Origin: Bacteroidales bacterium
GTDB lineage: Bacteria > Bacteroidota > Bacteroidia > Bacteroidales > UBA12077
Assembly (NCBI GenBank): GCA_030600865.1
Contig: JAUVUS010000120.1
Location: 1 to 7,404 of the forward strand
DNA: 7,404 nucleotides
Direction of reading: 5' to 3'
This document shows, in pieces, positions 1 to 6,456 of this stretch (position 1 is the stretch's first letter; every line of letters starts with the position of its first letter). The notes under the pieces are model-generated. The model saw only the letters and a list, made by a program, of their open reading frames with translations, was not told where the DNA came from and did not search any database. A program made the position numbers and the translations under genes.

Positions 1-1
1 A

Positions 2-1699
2 CTTGATACAACCCGGTCTTTCATAAACGAATTTGAGGGATACAGGAAGCAGCTTGCACGTCCTTATCTTGTCGATAATATGGCAAATAAGAAGGTTATT
101 AAGGAAGCGTATGAAAGAATGCAATATGAGATCAGGGCAAGCCATATTTTGATTAAACTTTCTTATGATGCATTCCCTGAAGATACACTTGCTGCTTATA
201 AAAAAGCAATGGATATCCGAAGGAGAGTTTTAAAGGGAGAACCATTTGAGAGTGTAGCCAAAGGCAGTTCCGACGATCCTTCAGTTAAGAACAATGGTGG
301 AGATTTAGGTTATTTTACAGTATTTCAAATGATCTATCCTTTTGAAAATGCGGTGTATAATTCTGAAATAGGGGAAATAACAAAACCTGTCAGAACCAGA
401 TTTGGTTATCATATTGTAAAAGTAACGGATAAAAGAAAAGCACGAGGGCAGATTAAAGTCGCTCATATAATGTTAACAGTTCCCCGAGGAACTACACCTG
501 AAGTTGAAAAACAAAAGAAACAATTAATTAATGAGTTGTATCACAGAGTTAAGCAAGGTGATGATTTTTTAGAACTTGCAAAAGAGTATTCTGATGATAA
601 GGGATCTGCAAGAAATGGAGGCGAATTACCTTGGTTTGGTGCCGGTAGAATGGTTGAGGAATTCGAAAAAGCTTCTTTTAAATTAAAAGTAAATGGGGAA
701 ATTTCACAACCTGTTCGAACAGGTTTTGGCTGGCATATAATTAAAAGAATTGATCGAAAAGAGATTCCTTCTTTTGAAGATGCTGTTGCTGAAATTACGA
801 GAAAAGTGGGAAAGGATCAAAGAGCAGATATTGCACGTAAGTCGTTGATAAATAAATTAAAACTTGAATATAGTTTTATTGAAGAAAAAGAAAATGTTCC
901 TGTTAAATATGATACTATTGAAAATGTTTTTGTTTTGAAACAAGAATATTTAATGCAGGGTGCTAGTTTAAACAAAACATTATTTTCTTTTTTAGATAAG
1001 ATTTATCTGGAAAAAGATTTTGCCAAATTTGTAGAAAATAAAAAAAATAAAAAGAAACTTAAACCATATAACTATAAAGTTTTATATGAAGAATTTATAG
1101 AAAATGAAATTCTGGAAGTTGAAGAAACAAGATTAGAGGAAAAATATCCTGATTATAAGTATTTGTTAAAAGAGTATCATGATGGAATGTTACTTTTTGA
1201 AATAACCGATCAGAAAATATGGTCTAAAGCTGTTGATGATTCAGTAGGTATTAGAAATTTTTACAATACTCATAAAAAGAGTTATATGTGGGATGAAAGG
1301 TGGAAAGGATCTATTTATTTTTGTTCAAACGAACAGATACATAATAAAGTGTCGAAAATTGTGGTTAAGAAAAGTTTTGGAAAAAAAACTACAAACCAAG
1401 ATTTATTAAAACAATTTAATACTGATGAGGAAGTTTTAAAGATTACTACAGATATTTTTGAACAGGGAGAAAATGAAGTGATAGATGATTTAGTTTGGAA
1501 TAAAAAGCACATAAATATTAACAAACAATATGTAGTGCATAAAGGAAATAAAATTGCTCCTGAGGTAAAGGAACTTAATGAATGTAAAGGCTTAGTCATT
1601 TCTGATTATCAGGACTATTTAGATAATGAGTGGATGAAAAGTTTACGCGAGAAATACAATATAATAGTCAATAATTCAGTTCTATCATCTATAAAATAA
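2..1699 (+). CDS. Parvulin-type peptidyl-prolyl isomerase, PpiD/SurA-like, 5' end outside the window
   Basis: The reading frame is open from base 2, so the ATG at base 80 is an internal Met. The 26 codons before it (with LARPYL) look like the end of the N-terminal chaperone domain of this family. 565 residues are visible. Two parvulin domains follow each other, about residues 44-144 and 152-251. Each has the first-strand His (ASHIL, His48; VAHIM, His155), an SDD segment, a GG(D/E)L turn, and the closing His (GYHIV, His137; GWHII, His245), so both look catalytically complete. The remaining ~310 residues are Lys/Glu-rich, carry the family-like SYMWDER stretch (about 427-433), and end with a DYQDYLDNEW helix motif. 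By family it should act in the cell envelope as a folding helper for exported proteins; the signal peptide would lie upstream of the window. The next gene starts 6 bases after the stop, indicating an operon. The PPIase assignment is firm; client specificity is unknown. Confidence 0.9.
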   Translation, partial: LDTTRSFINEFEGYRKQLARPYLVDNMANKKVIKEAYERMQYEIRASHILIKLSYDAFPEDTLAAYKKAMDIRRRVLKGEPFESVAKGSSDDPSVKNNGGDLGYFTVFQMIYPFENAVYNSEIGEITKPVRTRFGYHIVKVTDKRKARGQIKVAHIMLTVPRGTTPEVEKQKKQLINELYHRVKQGDDFLELAKEYSDDKGSARNGGELPWFGAGRMVEEFEKASFKLKVNGEISQPVRTGFGWHIIKRIDRKEIPSFEDAVAEITRKVGKDQRADIARKSLINKLKLEYSFIEEKENVPVKYDTIENVFVLKQEYLMQGASLNKTLFSFLDKIYLEKDFAKFVENKKNKKKLKPYNYKVLYEEFIENEILEVEETRLEEKYPDYKYLLKEYHDGMLLFEITDQKIWSKAVDDSVGIRNFYNTHKKSYMWDERWKGSIYFCSNEQIHNKVSKIVVKKSFGKKTTNQDLLKQFNTDEEVLKITTDIFEQGENEVIDDLVWNKKHININKQYVVHKGNKIAPEVKELNECKGLVISDYQDYLDNEWMKSLREKYNIIVNNSVLSSIK

Positions 1700-1705
1700 A
1701 TAGTC

Positions 1706-2563
1706 ATGATAAATGTTAATTTAAAAAAAATGCTCGTATTATTATTGGTTATTTTTGCATTTTCGTGTAGCAAAAGCGATAATGAAATTGAAGATATACC
1801 TTTGGCAAGGGTGCATAATAAGTTTCTTTATGAATCTGATATTAAAAGCTTGTTTAATTCAAATATTTCAAAAGAAGATAGTATAGTTGTAGCTAGAAAC
1901 TATATAAATGATTGGATAAAAAAGCAATTATTAATGCAAAAAGCTGAATTAAATTTAAATGAGGAAAGTAAAGATATTGAAAAACAAATTGAAGATTACC
2001 GGTCGTCTCTTTTAATTTTCAAGTATAAACAAGAGTTGATAAAACAAAAACTTGATACAATTATTACTAACCAGGAGATAGAAAATTATTATAGCGAATA
2101 CTCAGGGAATTTTATACTAAATCATAACATTGTAAAAGCATTATTCCTTAAGATATCAAAAGAAGCACCTGAAAATGACAAAGTTAAGCGTTGGTATAAA
2201 TCTAACGACCAGGAAAATTTGTCAAGATTAGAGGATTATTGTTATCAGTATGCTACAAAATTTGATGATTTTGATAATAAATGGATCCCTTTCAATAATT
2301 TACTGATCGAAATTCCGACAAATATTAATGATCAGGAAAGGTATTTAAGGTATAATAAATATATTGAAACAGAAGACGATTTATTTTACTATTTTGTTAA
2401 AATTAATGAATATAGTTTAAAGAGTACAGTTCAACCTTTGGAATACGCACAGTTAAAGATAAAAAGCATTTTGTTAAATAAACGAAAATTTACTTTTATT
2501 GACGAGCTTGAAAATACAATATATAATGATGCACTTAATCGTAACGAATTTATAATTTATTAA
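1706..2563 (+). CDS. SurA/PpiD-like periplasmic chaperone lipoprotein without parvulin active site
   Basis: 285 residues. The N-terminus has two Lys, a hydrophobic stretch (about 9-19) and Cys21 in AFSC, a usable though imperfect lipobox, so a lipid-anchored envelope protein is predicted. Residues 22-30 after the Cys (SKSDNE...) are acidic. The layout follows SurA/PpiD: an N-terminal helical chaperone region (about 32-118, with the ARVHNKFLYESDI opening and a WIKKQLLMQKAE helix), a TNQEIENYYSEY linker, a region at about 139-235 where a parvulin domain would sit, and a C-terminal helix. That middle region has neither the GG(D/E)LG turn nor the two histidines, so PPIase activity is unlikely and a holdase or scaffold role is inferred. 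It lies 6 bases after a two-parvulin PPIase and 11 bases before surA, so it is probably co-transcribed with both. The start at 1706 gives a good signal peptide; Met9 is an alternative. Family resemblance is by layout and context, not by a diagnostic motif. Confidence 0.75.
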   Translation: MINVNLKKMLVLLLVIFAFSCSKSDNEIEDIPLARVHNKFLYESDIKSLFNSNISKEDSIVVARNYINDWIKKQLLMQKAELNLNEESKDIEKQIEDYRSSLLIFKYKQELIKQKLDTIITNQEIENYYSEYSGNFILNHNIVKALFLKISKEAPENDKVKRWYKSNDQENLSRLEDYCYQYATKFDDFDNKWIPFNNLLIEIPTNINDQERYLRYNKYIETEDDLFYYFVKINEYSLKSTVQPLEYAQLKIKSILLNKRKFTFIDELENTIYNDALNRNEFIIY

Positions 2564-2574
2564 AATAATACAAT

Positions 2575-3933
2575 ATGAAAATTACTTTTTCAAAACAAAT
2601 ATTTTTTATTCTGGTATTTACTTTTTCTATTAATGTTGCCAACAGTCAGGAAAAAATGATGATTGATAGAATTGCAGCTACTGTTGGCGATAAAATAATT
2701 TTGCAATCAGATATAGAAAACCAGGTTTTACAAATAATGTCGCAGGGATATGCAATTTCTTCAGATATGGATTGTGAAGTGTTACATCAGTTATTAACTC
2801 AAAAATTACTGTTAACTCAGGCTGAGTTAGATAGTATTGAGGTTGGAATAAGTAGAGTTGAGTCCGAATTGGAGCGTAGATTAATGTACTTTGTCAGACA
2901 GGTTGGCTCTGAAAAGAAACTAGAAGAGTTTTATAACAAATCAATGATAGAGATTAAAGAAGATTTCAGGCCACTTATCGAAGAACAGTTGAAAACCCAA
3001 ATGATGCAAAGCTCTCTTGTTTCTGGTATTGATGCTTCTCCAAAGACTGTTAAGAAGTTTTATAAAGATCTTCCTGAAGATAGTATACCAATGATTAATA
3101 CCCAGTATGAAATTAATCAGATTTTAGTTTACCCATCACAAAACGAAGATGCAAGAAATGAATCAAGGGATAAGCTTTTAAATTTACGACAAAGAATTAT
3201 TGATGGGGAAAGATTTTCAACATTAGCTGTTTTATATTCTCAGGATCCGGGTTCTGCAAGAAGAGGTGGAGAACTGGGGTTTAGATCAAGAGATGAACTT
3301 GAGCCGGAATTTGCAAAGGCTGCTTTTAGGTTAAGTGATGATGGAGGTATTTCCAGAATTGTTGAATCAGAATATGGATTTCATATTATTCAGTTAATTG
3401 CAAAAGAAAGTAACCAGGTAAATGTTCGCCATATATTAATTATTCCTGAAGTTAATATTGAGCAAAAGGTGGCTGCTAAAAATAAGCTTGATAGTATTTC
3501 AAACTTAATTAAGCTTGATAGTATAAGTATTGATAAAGCAGCATTAAGATTTTCAGAAGATGAGCAGTCGCGTTTAAACGAGGGTTTAATGGTTAATCCG
3601 ATGACTGCTTCTACACAATTTGCCCTTGATGAGTTGCCATCTCAGGAGTATAATGTTATAAAAAAATTAAAAGTTGGAGAAATATCTGAACCATTCGAGT
3701 CGAGAGATAAAAACGGTAAGATTGCTTATAAAATTATTAAGATTAAAAACCTAATTGAATCTCATAGAGCAAATCTAAATGATGATTATGAGTTAATAGA
3801 ACAAATGACTCTCATGGGAAAACAACAGGTAATTATTGAAGAATGGATTCAGGAAAAGAAAAAGAAAACCTATATTCATATTGACGAATCATTTTTAAAA
3901 TGTGAATTTTTAGAAGACGGATGGATTAAATAA
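2575..3933 (+). CDS. surA: Periplasmic chaperone / peptidyl-prolyl isomerase SurA
   Basis: 452 residues with a signal peptide ending at about ANS24/Q25. The SurA N-domain starts at about residue 30 (IDRIAATVGDKIILQSDIE, the typical opening) and runs to about 165. Parvulin 1 (178-277) has SQDPGSARRGGELGF and GFHII but Gln182 where the first His is expected. Parvulin 2 (283-392) has that His (RHILI, His286) but GG is changed to EG (336-337) and the closing His is replaced by Lys386 (YKIIKI). Residues 393-452 form the C-terminal segment that in Escherichia coli SurA packs on the N-domain. The family escorts unfolded beta-barrel proteins across the periplasm to the BAM machinery; chaperone activity does not depend on PPIase activity. 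It lies third in a plus-strand run, 11 bases after a chaperone lipoprotein and 99 bases before an OstA-like gene. Two Cys only in the mature chain (67 and 443). Identification is strong. Confidence 0.93.
   Translation: MKITFSKQIFFILVFTFSINVANSQEKMMIDRIAATVGDKIILQSDIENQVLQIMSQGYAISSDMDCEVLHQLLTQKLLLTQAELDSIEVGISRVESELERRLMYFVRQVGSEKKLEEFYNKSMIEIKEDFRPLIEEQLKTQMMQSSLVSGIDASPKTVKKFYKDLPEDSIPMINTQYEINQILVYPSQNEDARNESRDKLLNLRQRIIDGERFSTLAVLYSQDPGSARRGGELGFRSRDELEPEFAKAAFRLSDDGGISRIVESEYGFHIIQLIAKESNQVNVRHILIIPEVNIEQKVAAKNKLDSISNLIKLDSISIDKAALRFSEDEQSRLNEGLMVNPMTASTQFALDELPSQEYNVIKKLKVGEISEPFESRDKNGKIAYKIIKIKNLIESHRANLNDDYELIEQMTLMGKQQVIIEEWIQEKKKKTYIHIDESFLKCEFLEDGWIK
3483..3524 (+). repeat. In-frame 15-base direct repeat inside surA, 27-base period
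   Basis: A 15-base sequence (taagcttgatagtat) occurs perfectly at 3483-3497 and again at 3510-3524. The period is 27 bases, that is 9 codons, so the frame is kept and the protein shows KLDSIS at residues 304-309 and 313-318. It lies in the early helical part of parvulin 2. It may be a small tandem duplication or chance reuse of a favoured helix motif. Confidence 0.7.
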
Positions 3934-3937
3934 AATT

Positions 3938-3965
3938 GAGTTTAAAGTTCTGAGTTTGGAGTTTT
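3938..3965 (+). repeat. Four-copy heptamer tandem repeat (GAGTTTN-like)
   Basis: Starting 5 bases after the surA stop, four successive 7-base units read gagttta, aagttct, gagtttg, gagtttt. Units 1, 3 and 4 share GAGTTT; unit 2 is degenerate. The last unit runs into a short T-tract (3962-3968). The array is non-coding. Similar GAGTTT-type heptamers are, from memory, a common intergenic repeat type in Bacteroidota, but I could not search for other copies. Confidence 0.6.
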
Positions 3966-3972
3966 TTTATTA

Positions 3973-4019
3973 GTGTCCCTGCCTGTCGGCAGACAGGTTT
4001 GCGACTTCGTGGTGAAAAA
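3973..4019. repeat. GC-rich hairpin repeat in the surA/OstA gap, likely dispersed intergenic element
   Basis: The 40 bases 3974-4013 contain 24 G/C, far above the A+T-rich surroundings. They hold two overlapping, mutually exclusive hairpins: CCTGTC (3982-3987) with GACAGG (3992-3997) around loop GGCA, and CTGCC (3979-3983) with GGCAG (3988-3992) around loop TGTC. The 3' part reads tttgcgacttcgtggtgaaa, which resembles intergenic repeats I recall from Bacteroidota genomes. There is no T-tract after the stem, so it does not look like an intrinsic terminator. It could modulate read-through or mRNA decay between surA and the next gene, or simply be a mobile-type repeat (inference). Confidence 0.6.
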
Positions 4020-4032
4020 TTAATTATTAATA

Positions 4033-5547
4033 ATGAAACTATCTCTTTTTCGTATTATTCTACTATTCTTCTTTAGTACTTTATGTGCTCCCGGTATTTT
4101 TGCTCAGAAAAAGGAACAAATAAATATTCTAAATTCTAATTCATTCGAATATGACAAGAATATTGGGGAAGGCGTACGACGTTTTATTGGCGATGTAATA
4201 TTTGAACACAATAATGCTACAATGTATTGTGACAGTGCTTACATCTACAGCGGGCAAAATTTAATTTATGCATATAGCAATGTGCATGTCAACAGGGGAG
4301 ATACTTTACATTTGTATGGCGATTTTATGTTGTATAATGGAGATACCGATATCGGTAAATTTAGGAATAATGTCAGGTTAGAAGATAAGGAAACTACTTT
4401 ATATACCGATTCGCTTAATTTTAATAATGCAACAAATATTGCCTACTATTTTGAAGGCGGTAAAACAATTAATGAGGAAAATACTTTAACAAGTGTAATA
4501 GGATATTATTATGCTAACGAAGATTTATTTTTTTATAAAGATAGTGTAGTTGCTATAACACCAGATTATACAATTTATACTGATACTCTAAAATATTATA
4601 CCGAAGATAAGATTGCTTATTTTCTTGGTCCTACGAATATTTACAACGAAGAAAATCATTTGTATGCAGAAAATGGCTGGTATAAAACCGAAGAGAAAAA
4701 GTTTCAGTTTAATGAAAATGCACGATACCAGAATAAAGAGAAAATACTTAAAGGGGATAGTTTATATTACGATGAACTGAATGGAATTGGGATAGCAGTT
4801 CAAAATATTGAAATGATTGATACTGCTGAGAACATGATTTTGAAAGGGAATTATGCTTATTATACCAAAGAACCTGAAAGTTTTCTTGTAACTGACAGTG
4901 CCTTGTTAATACAAATTTCTAATTATACCGATTCCTTATTTTTACATGCCGATACCATTACTTCAAATTATGATACAAGTGGTTATAGGATTTTAAAAGC
5001 TTATCATAAGGTTAAAATATTCAGGGAAGATTTTCAGGCTCGATGCGATTCAATGGTTTATAATTTTCAGGACTCCGTAATTACAATGTTTACTGAGCCA
5101 ATTTCATGGTCCGAAGGCAGTCAAATGACAGCTAAAAAGGTAGAAGTACACATAAAAGATGATAAAATAGATTTCTTTAAACTCATAAACACAGCTTTTA
5201 TTGTTTCTCAGGAAGATACCTCAAGATATAATCAGATAAGAGGGAAGGAAATGGTAGGTTATATCCGTAATAATAAATTACATAAAATTGATGTTTTTGG
5301 AAATGGCCAAACTATTTATTTTACCGTAGACGAAAAGGAAAACGAAATTGTAGGCGTAAATTTTTCAGAAAGTAGCGATATTATAATCTATATGAAAAAT
5401 GGTCAGGTTAGCAGAATTAATATGATAAAACAACCAACCGGTACTTTATATCCTCTTGGTGAACTTGAAGAAACTAAACTGAAAGGATTTCAATGGCTTG
5501 AAGACTTAAGGCCAAAATCAAAAATGGAAATATTCTTTTGGGAGTAA
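4033..5547 (+). CDS. OstA-like / LptA-domain protein, LPS transport
   Basis: 504 residues with a clear signal peptide (hydrophobic 5-17, cleavage probably after GIFA24 before QKK), so it is exported. The chain is almost entirely short beta-strand units rich in Tyr, Asp and Asn. OstA/LptA-type signatures recur: GDVIFEHNNATMYCDSAYIY (53-72), NVHVNRGDTLHLYGD (83-97), VRLEDKETTLYTDSL (114-128), KILKGDSLYYDE (237-248), and a second set at 303-370 (LHADTI, AYHKVKIFREDFQARCDSM). The C-terminus has the FQWLEDLRPKS motif I associate with the Bacteroidota OstA-like family. LptA-fold proteins form the periplasmic beta-jellyroll bridge that carries lipopolysaccharide to LptD. This protein is much longer than the roughly 185-residue E. 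coli LptA, so it has several such modules; I see no LptD barrel. It follows surA in the same direction after a repeat-filled 99-base gap and ends at a strong terminator. A role in LPS transport is inferred from fold and context. Confidence 0.85.
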   Translation: MKLSLFRIILLFFFSTLCAPGIFAQKKEQINILNSNSFEYDKNIGEGVRRFIGDVIFEHNNATMYCDSAYIYSGQNLIYAYSNVHVNRGDTLHLYGDFMLYNGDTDIGKFRNNVRLEDKETTLYTDSLNFNNATNIAYYFEGGKTINEENTLTSVIGYYYANEDLFFYKDSVVAITPDYTIYTDTLKYYTEDKIAYFLGPTNIYNEENHLYAENGWYKTEEKKFQFNENARYQNKEKILKGDSLYYDELNGIGIAVQNIEMIDTAENMILKGNYAYYTKEPESFLVTDSALLIQISNYTDSLFLHADTITSNYDTSGYRILKAYHKVKIFREDFQARCDSMVYNFQDSVITMFTEPISWSEGSQMTAKKVEVHIKDDKIDFFKLINTAFIVSQEDTSRYNQIRGKEMVGYIRNNKLHKIDVFGNGQTIYFTVDEKENEIVGVNFSESSDIIIYMKNGQVSRINMIKQPTGTLYPLGELEETKLKGFQWLEDLRPKSKMEIFFWE

Positions 5548-5553
5548 AAATAT

Positions 5554-5579
5554 AAGGGACTTTTATTGAAGTCCCTTTT
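5554..5579. terminator. Bidirectional intrinsic terminator between convergent genes
   Basis: A perfect 9-base-pair stem AAGGGACTT (5554-5562) / AAGTCCCTT (5569-5577) encloses a 6-base loop. On the plus strand it runs into TTTT (5576-5579) then GTTATT; on the minus strand it is followed by TATATTTTTA. It starts 7 bases after the OstA-like stop and ends 7 bases before the DUF2795 stop, so it can serve both converging transcripts. Confidence 0.9.
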
Positions 5580-5585
5580 GTTATT

Positions 5586-5807
5586 CTAATATTCATCTTC
5601 GTTAAAAAAGAAATCGTCTTTACTTGGATAATCAGGCCAAATGTCCTCAATACTATCATAGATTTCACCTTCATCTTCAATTCCCTGAAGGTTTTCAATT
5701 ACCTCTAATGGCGCACCAGAACGAATACCATAGTCAATAAGTTCTTCTTTACTTGCTGGCCATGGTGCGTCTTCCAGTTTTGATGCTAATTCTAATGTCC
5801 AATACAT
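5586..5807 (-). CDS. DUF2795 family small acidic protein
   Basis: 73 residues, with the DUF2795 pattern: an N-terminal helix, then DAPWPASKEELIDYGIRSGA (13-32), the typical 'aP(W/Y)PaskeeLidyA...GA' core, and PLEVIENLQGI. The tail is strongly acidic and aromatic (IWPDYPSKDDFFFNEDEY). About 21 Asp/Glu face 4 Lys/Arg, and there is no signal peptide or membrane segment, so it is probably cytoplasmic. The biochemical role of the family is unknown; a small helical binding module is all that can be said. The start at 5807 leaves only the usual YWTLELA-type N-terminus and sits about 35 bases after a good promoter. It converges on the OstA-like gene and shares its terminator. There is no evident functional tie to the adenosyltransferase upstream. 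The family call is confident; the function is not. Confidence 0.88.
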   Translation of the reverse strand: MYWTLELASKLEDAPWPASKEELIDYGIRSGAPLEVIENLQGIEDEGEIYDSIEDIWPDYPSKDDFFFNEDEY

Positions 5808-5841
5808 ATATAATTAATTTAATTATACCCTTAAAATTTTG

Positions 5842-5872
5842 CAAATATAAAAATAAAATCTAAAAACAAAAC
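5842..5872 (-). promoter_or_regulatory. Bacteroidota-type promoter of the DUF2795 gene
   Basis: Read on the minus strand, GTTTTG (5872-5867) is followed by a 17-base spacer and TATATTTG (5849-5842), an exact match to the Bacteroidota -7 consensus TAnnTTTG; the usual spacer is slightly longer. The predicted start is about 27 bases before the ATG at 5807. The 73-base gap between the adenosyltransferase stop and this gene is otherwise A+T-rich and shows no ribosome-binding site. Confidence 0.6.
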
Positions 5873-5880
5873 TTTTTTTA

Positions 5881-6435
5881 TTAAACTCTCGGTTTCCAAG
5901 GCGTTTCTTTAGCATATAAATCTATAGAAAGCTTTCGCGAGAGAACAAATAAATAATCAGATAGTCTGTTTAAATATTGAATAACTTTCTCGCTATATTT
6001 AAATTGGTCTTGTACTTTTATAGAAATTCTTTCAGCTCTTCGGCAAATATTTCTTGCAATATGGCAATATGAAACTATTGTATGCCCCCCGGGTAAAATA
6101 AACGATCTTAATGGAGGTAAATCTTTTTCCATCTTATCAATTTCTGTCTCTAAAGCTTCAATATCTCGATCATATATTTCAGAAATTTTGATATTGCAAT
6201 TGTCGCAATCTGTCGCCAGGATTGACGCACATGTCATAAGCCTATCCTGAATTTCTATTAACTTCGATATCGCATGATCATCAATTTTTTGATCTCGTAT
6301 TAATCCTATGTACGATATTAGTTCATCAATTGTGCCATAAGCCTCAATCCTGTCATGATACTTTGGAACTCTTGTTCCTCCAATAAGAGATGTTTCGCCT
6401 TTATCGCCTGTTTTTGTATATATTTTTGAGTTCAT
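5881..6435 (-). CDS. Cob(I)alamin adenosyltransferase, PduO type (ATR)
   Basis: 184 residues, a normal length for a stand-alone PduO-type enzyme. It transfers the 5'-deoxyadenosyl group of ATP to cob(I)alamin, making adenosylcobalamin for enzymes such as methylmalonyl-CoA mutase. The ATP-binding N-terminus reads IYTKTGDKGETSLIGGTRV (5-23). It is followed by KYHDRIEAYGTIDEL (25-39), FILPGG (112-117), ARNICRRAER (127-136) and LNRLSDYLFVLSR (155-167), all in family order. Phe112, Arg128 and Arg132 align by motif with cobalamin- and ATP-site residues of characterised PduO enzymes; Asp37 matches the Asp of the DEL motif. The usual DELNS is DELIS here. Five cysteines include a CDNC pair (77-80). 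It is cytoplasmic, without a signal peptide. It lies 61 bases after the ABC ATPase gene on the same strand; no cobalamin riboswitch is visible in that gap, and it need not be in the same operon. Annotation is firm. Confidence 0.95.
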   Translation of the reverse strand: MNSKIYTKTGDKGETSLIGGTRVPKYHDRIEAYGTIDELISYIGLIRDQKIDDHAISKLIEIQDRLMTCASILATDCDNCNIKISEIYDRDIEALETEIDKMEKDLPPLRSFILPGGHTIVSYCHIARNICRRAERISIKVQDQFKYSEKVIQYLNRLSDYLFVLSRKLSIDLYAKETPWKPRV

Positions 6436-6456
6436 AAATGCTGTTTTATGAAAGTA

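Noticed and set aside
1035..1390. Poly-A runs (about 1043-1050 and 1381-1388) as possible frameshift sites
   Set aside because: The frame reads through both with family-like sequence after them, including SYMWDER and the C-terminal DYQDYLDNEW motif, so no disruption is seen; Lys-rich, A-rich coding is normal here.
1315..1599. 94-codon open frame on the minus strand
   Set aside because: It lies wholly inside the parvulin PPIase gene, its translation is a low-complexity Ser/Phe/Leu mix without a domain, and the plus-strand frame has clear family motifs.
3951..3958. TGAGTTTG as a -7 box for the OstA-like gene
   Set aside because: It has one mismatch to TAnnTTTG, arises from the heptamer repeat, has no TTG at a proper distance, and lies about 75 bases from the start.
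3979..3997. Hairpin after surA as an intrinsic terminator
   Set aside because: The stem is only 5-6 pairs and is followed by TTTGCG rather than a T-tract; it fits a dispersed repeat better.
5474..5698. 74-codon open frame on the minus strand
   Set aside because: It overlaps both the end of the OstA-like gene and most of the DUF2795 gene and crosses the terminator; the DUF2795 frame has the recognisable family core.
5809..5827. A+T-only inverted repeat (TATAATT / AATTATA) just upstream of the DUF2795 start
   Set aside because: Seven A-T pairs with a 5-base loop are weak and expected by chance in such A+T-rich DNA; no regulator can be argued.
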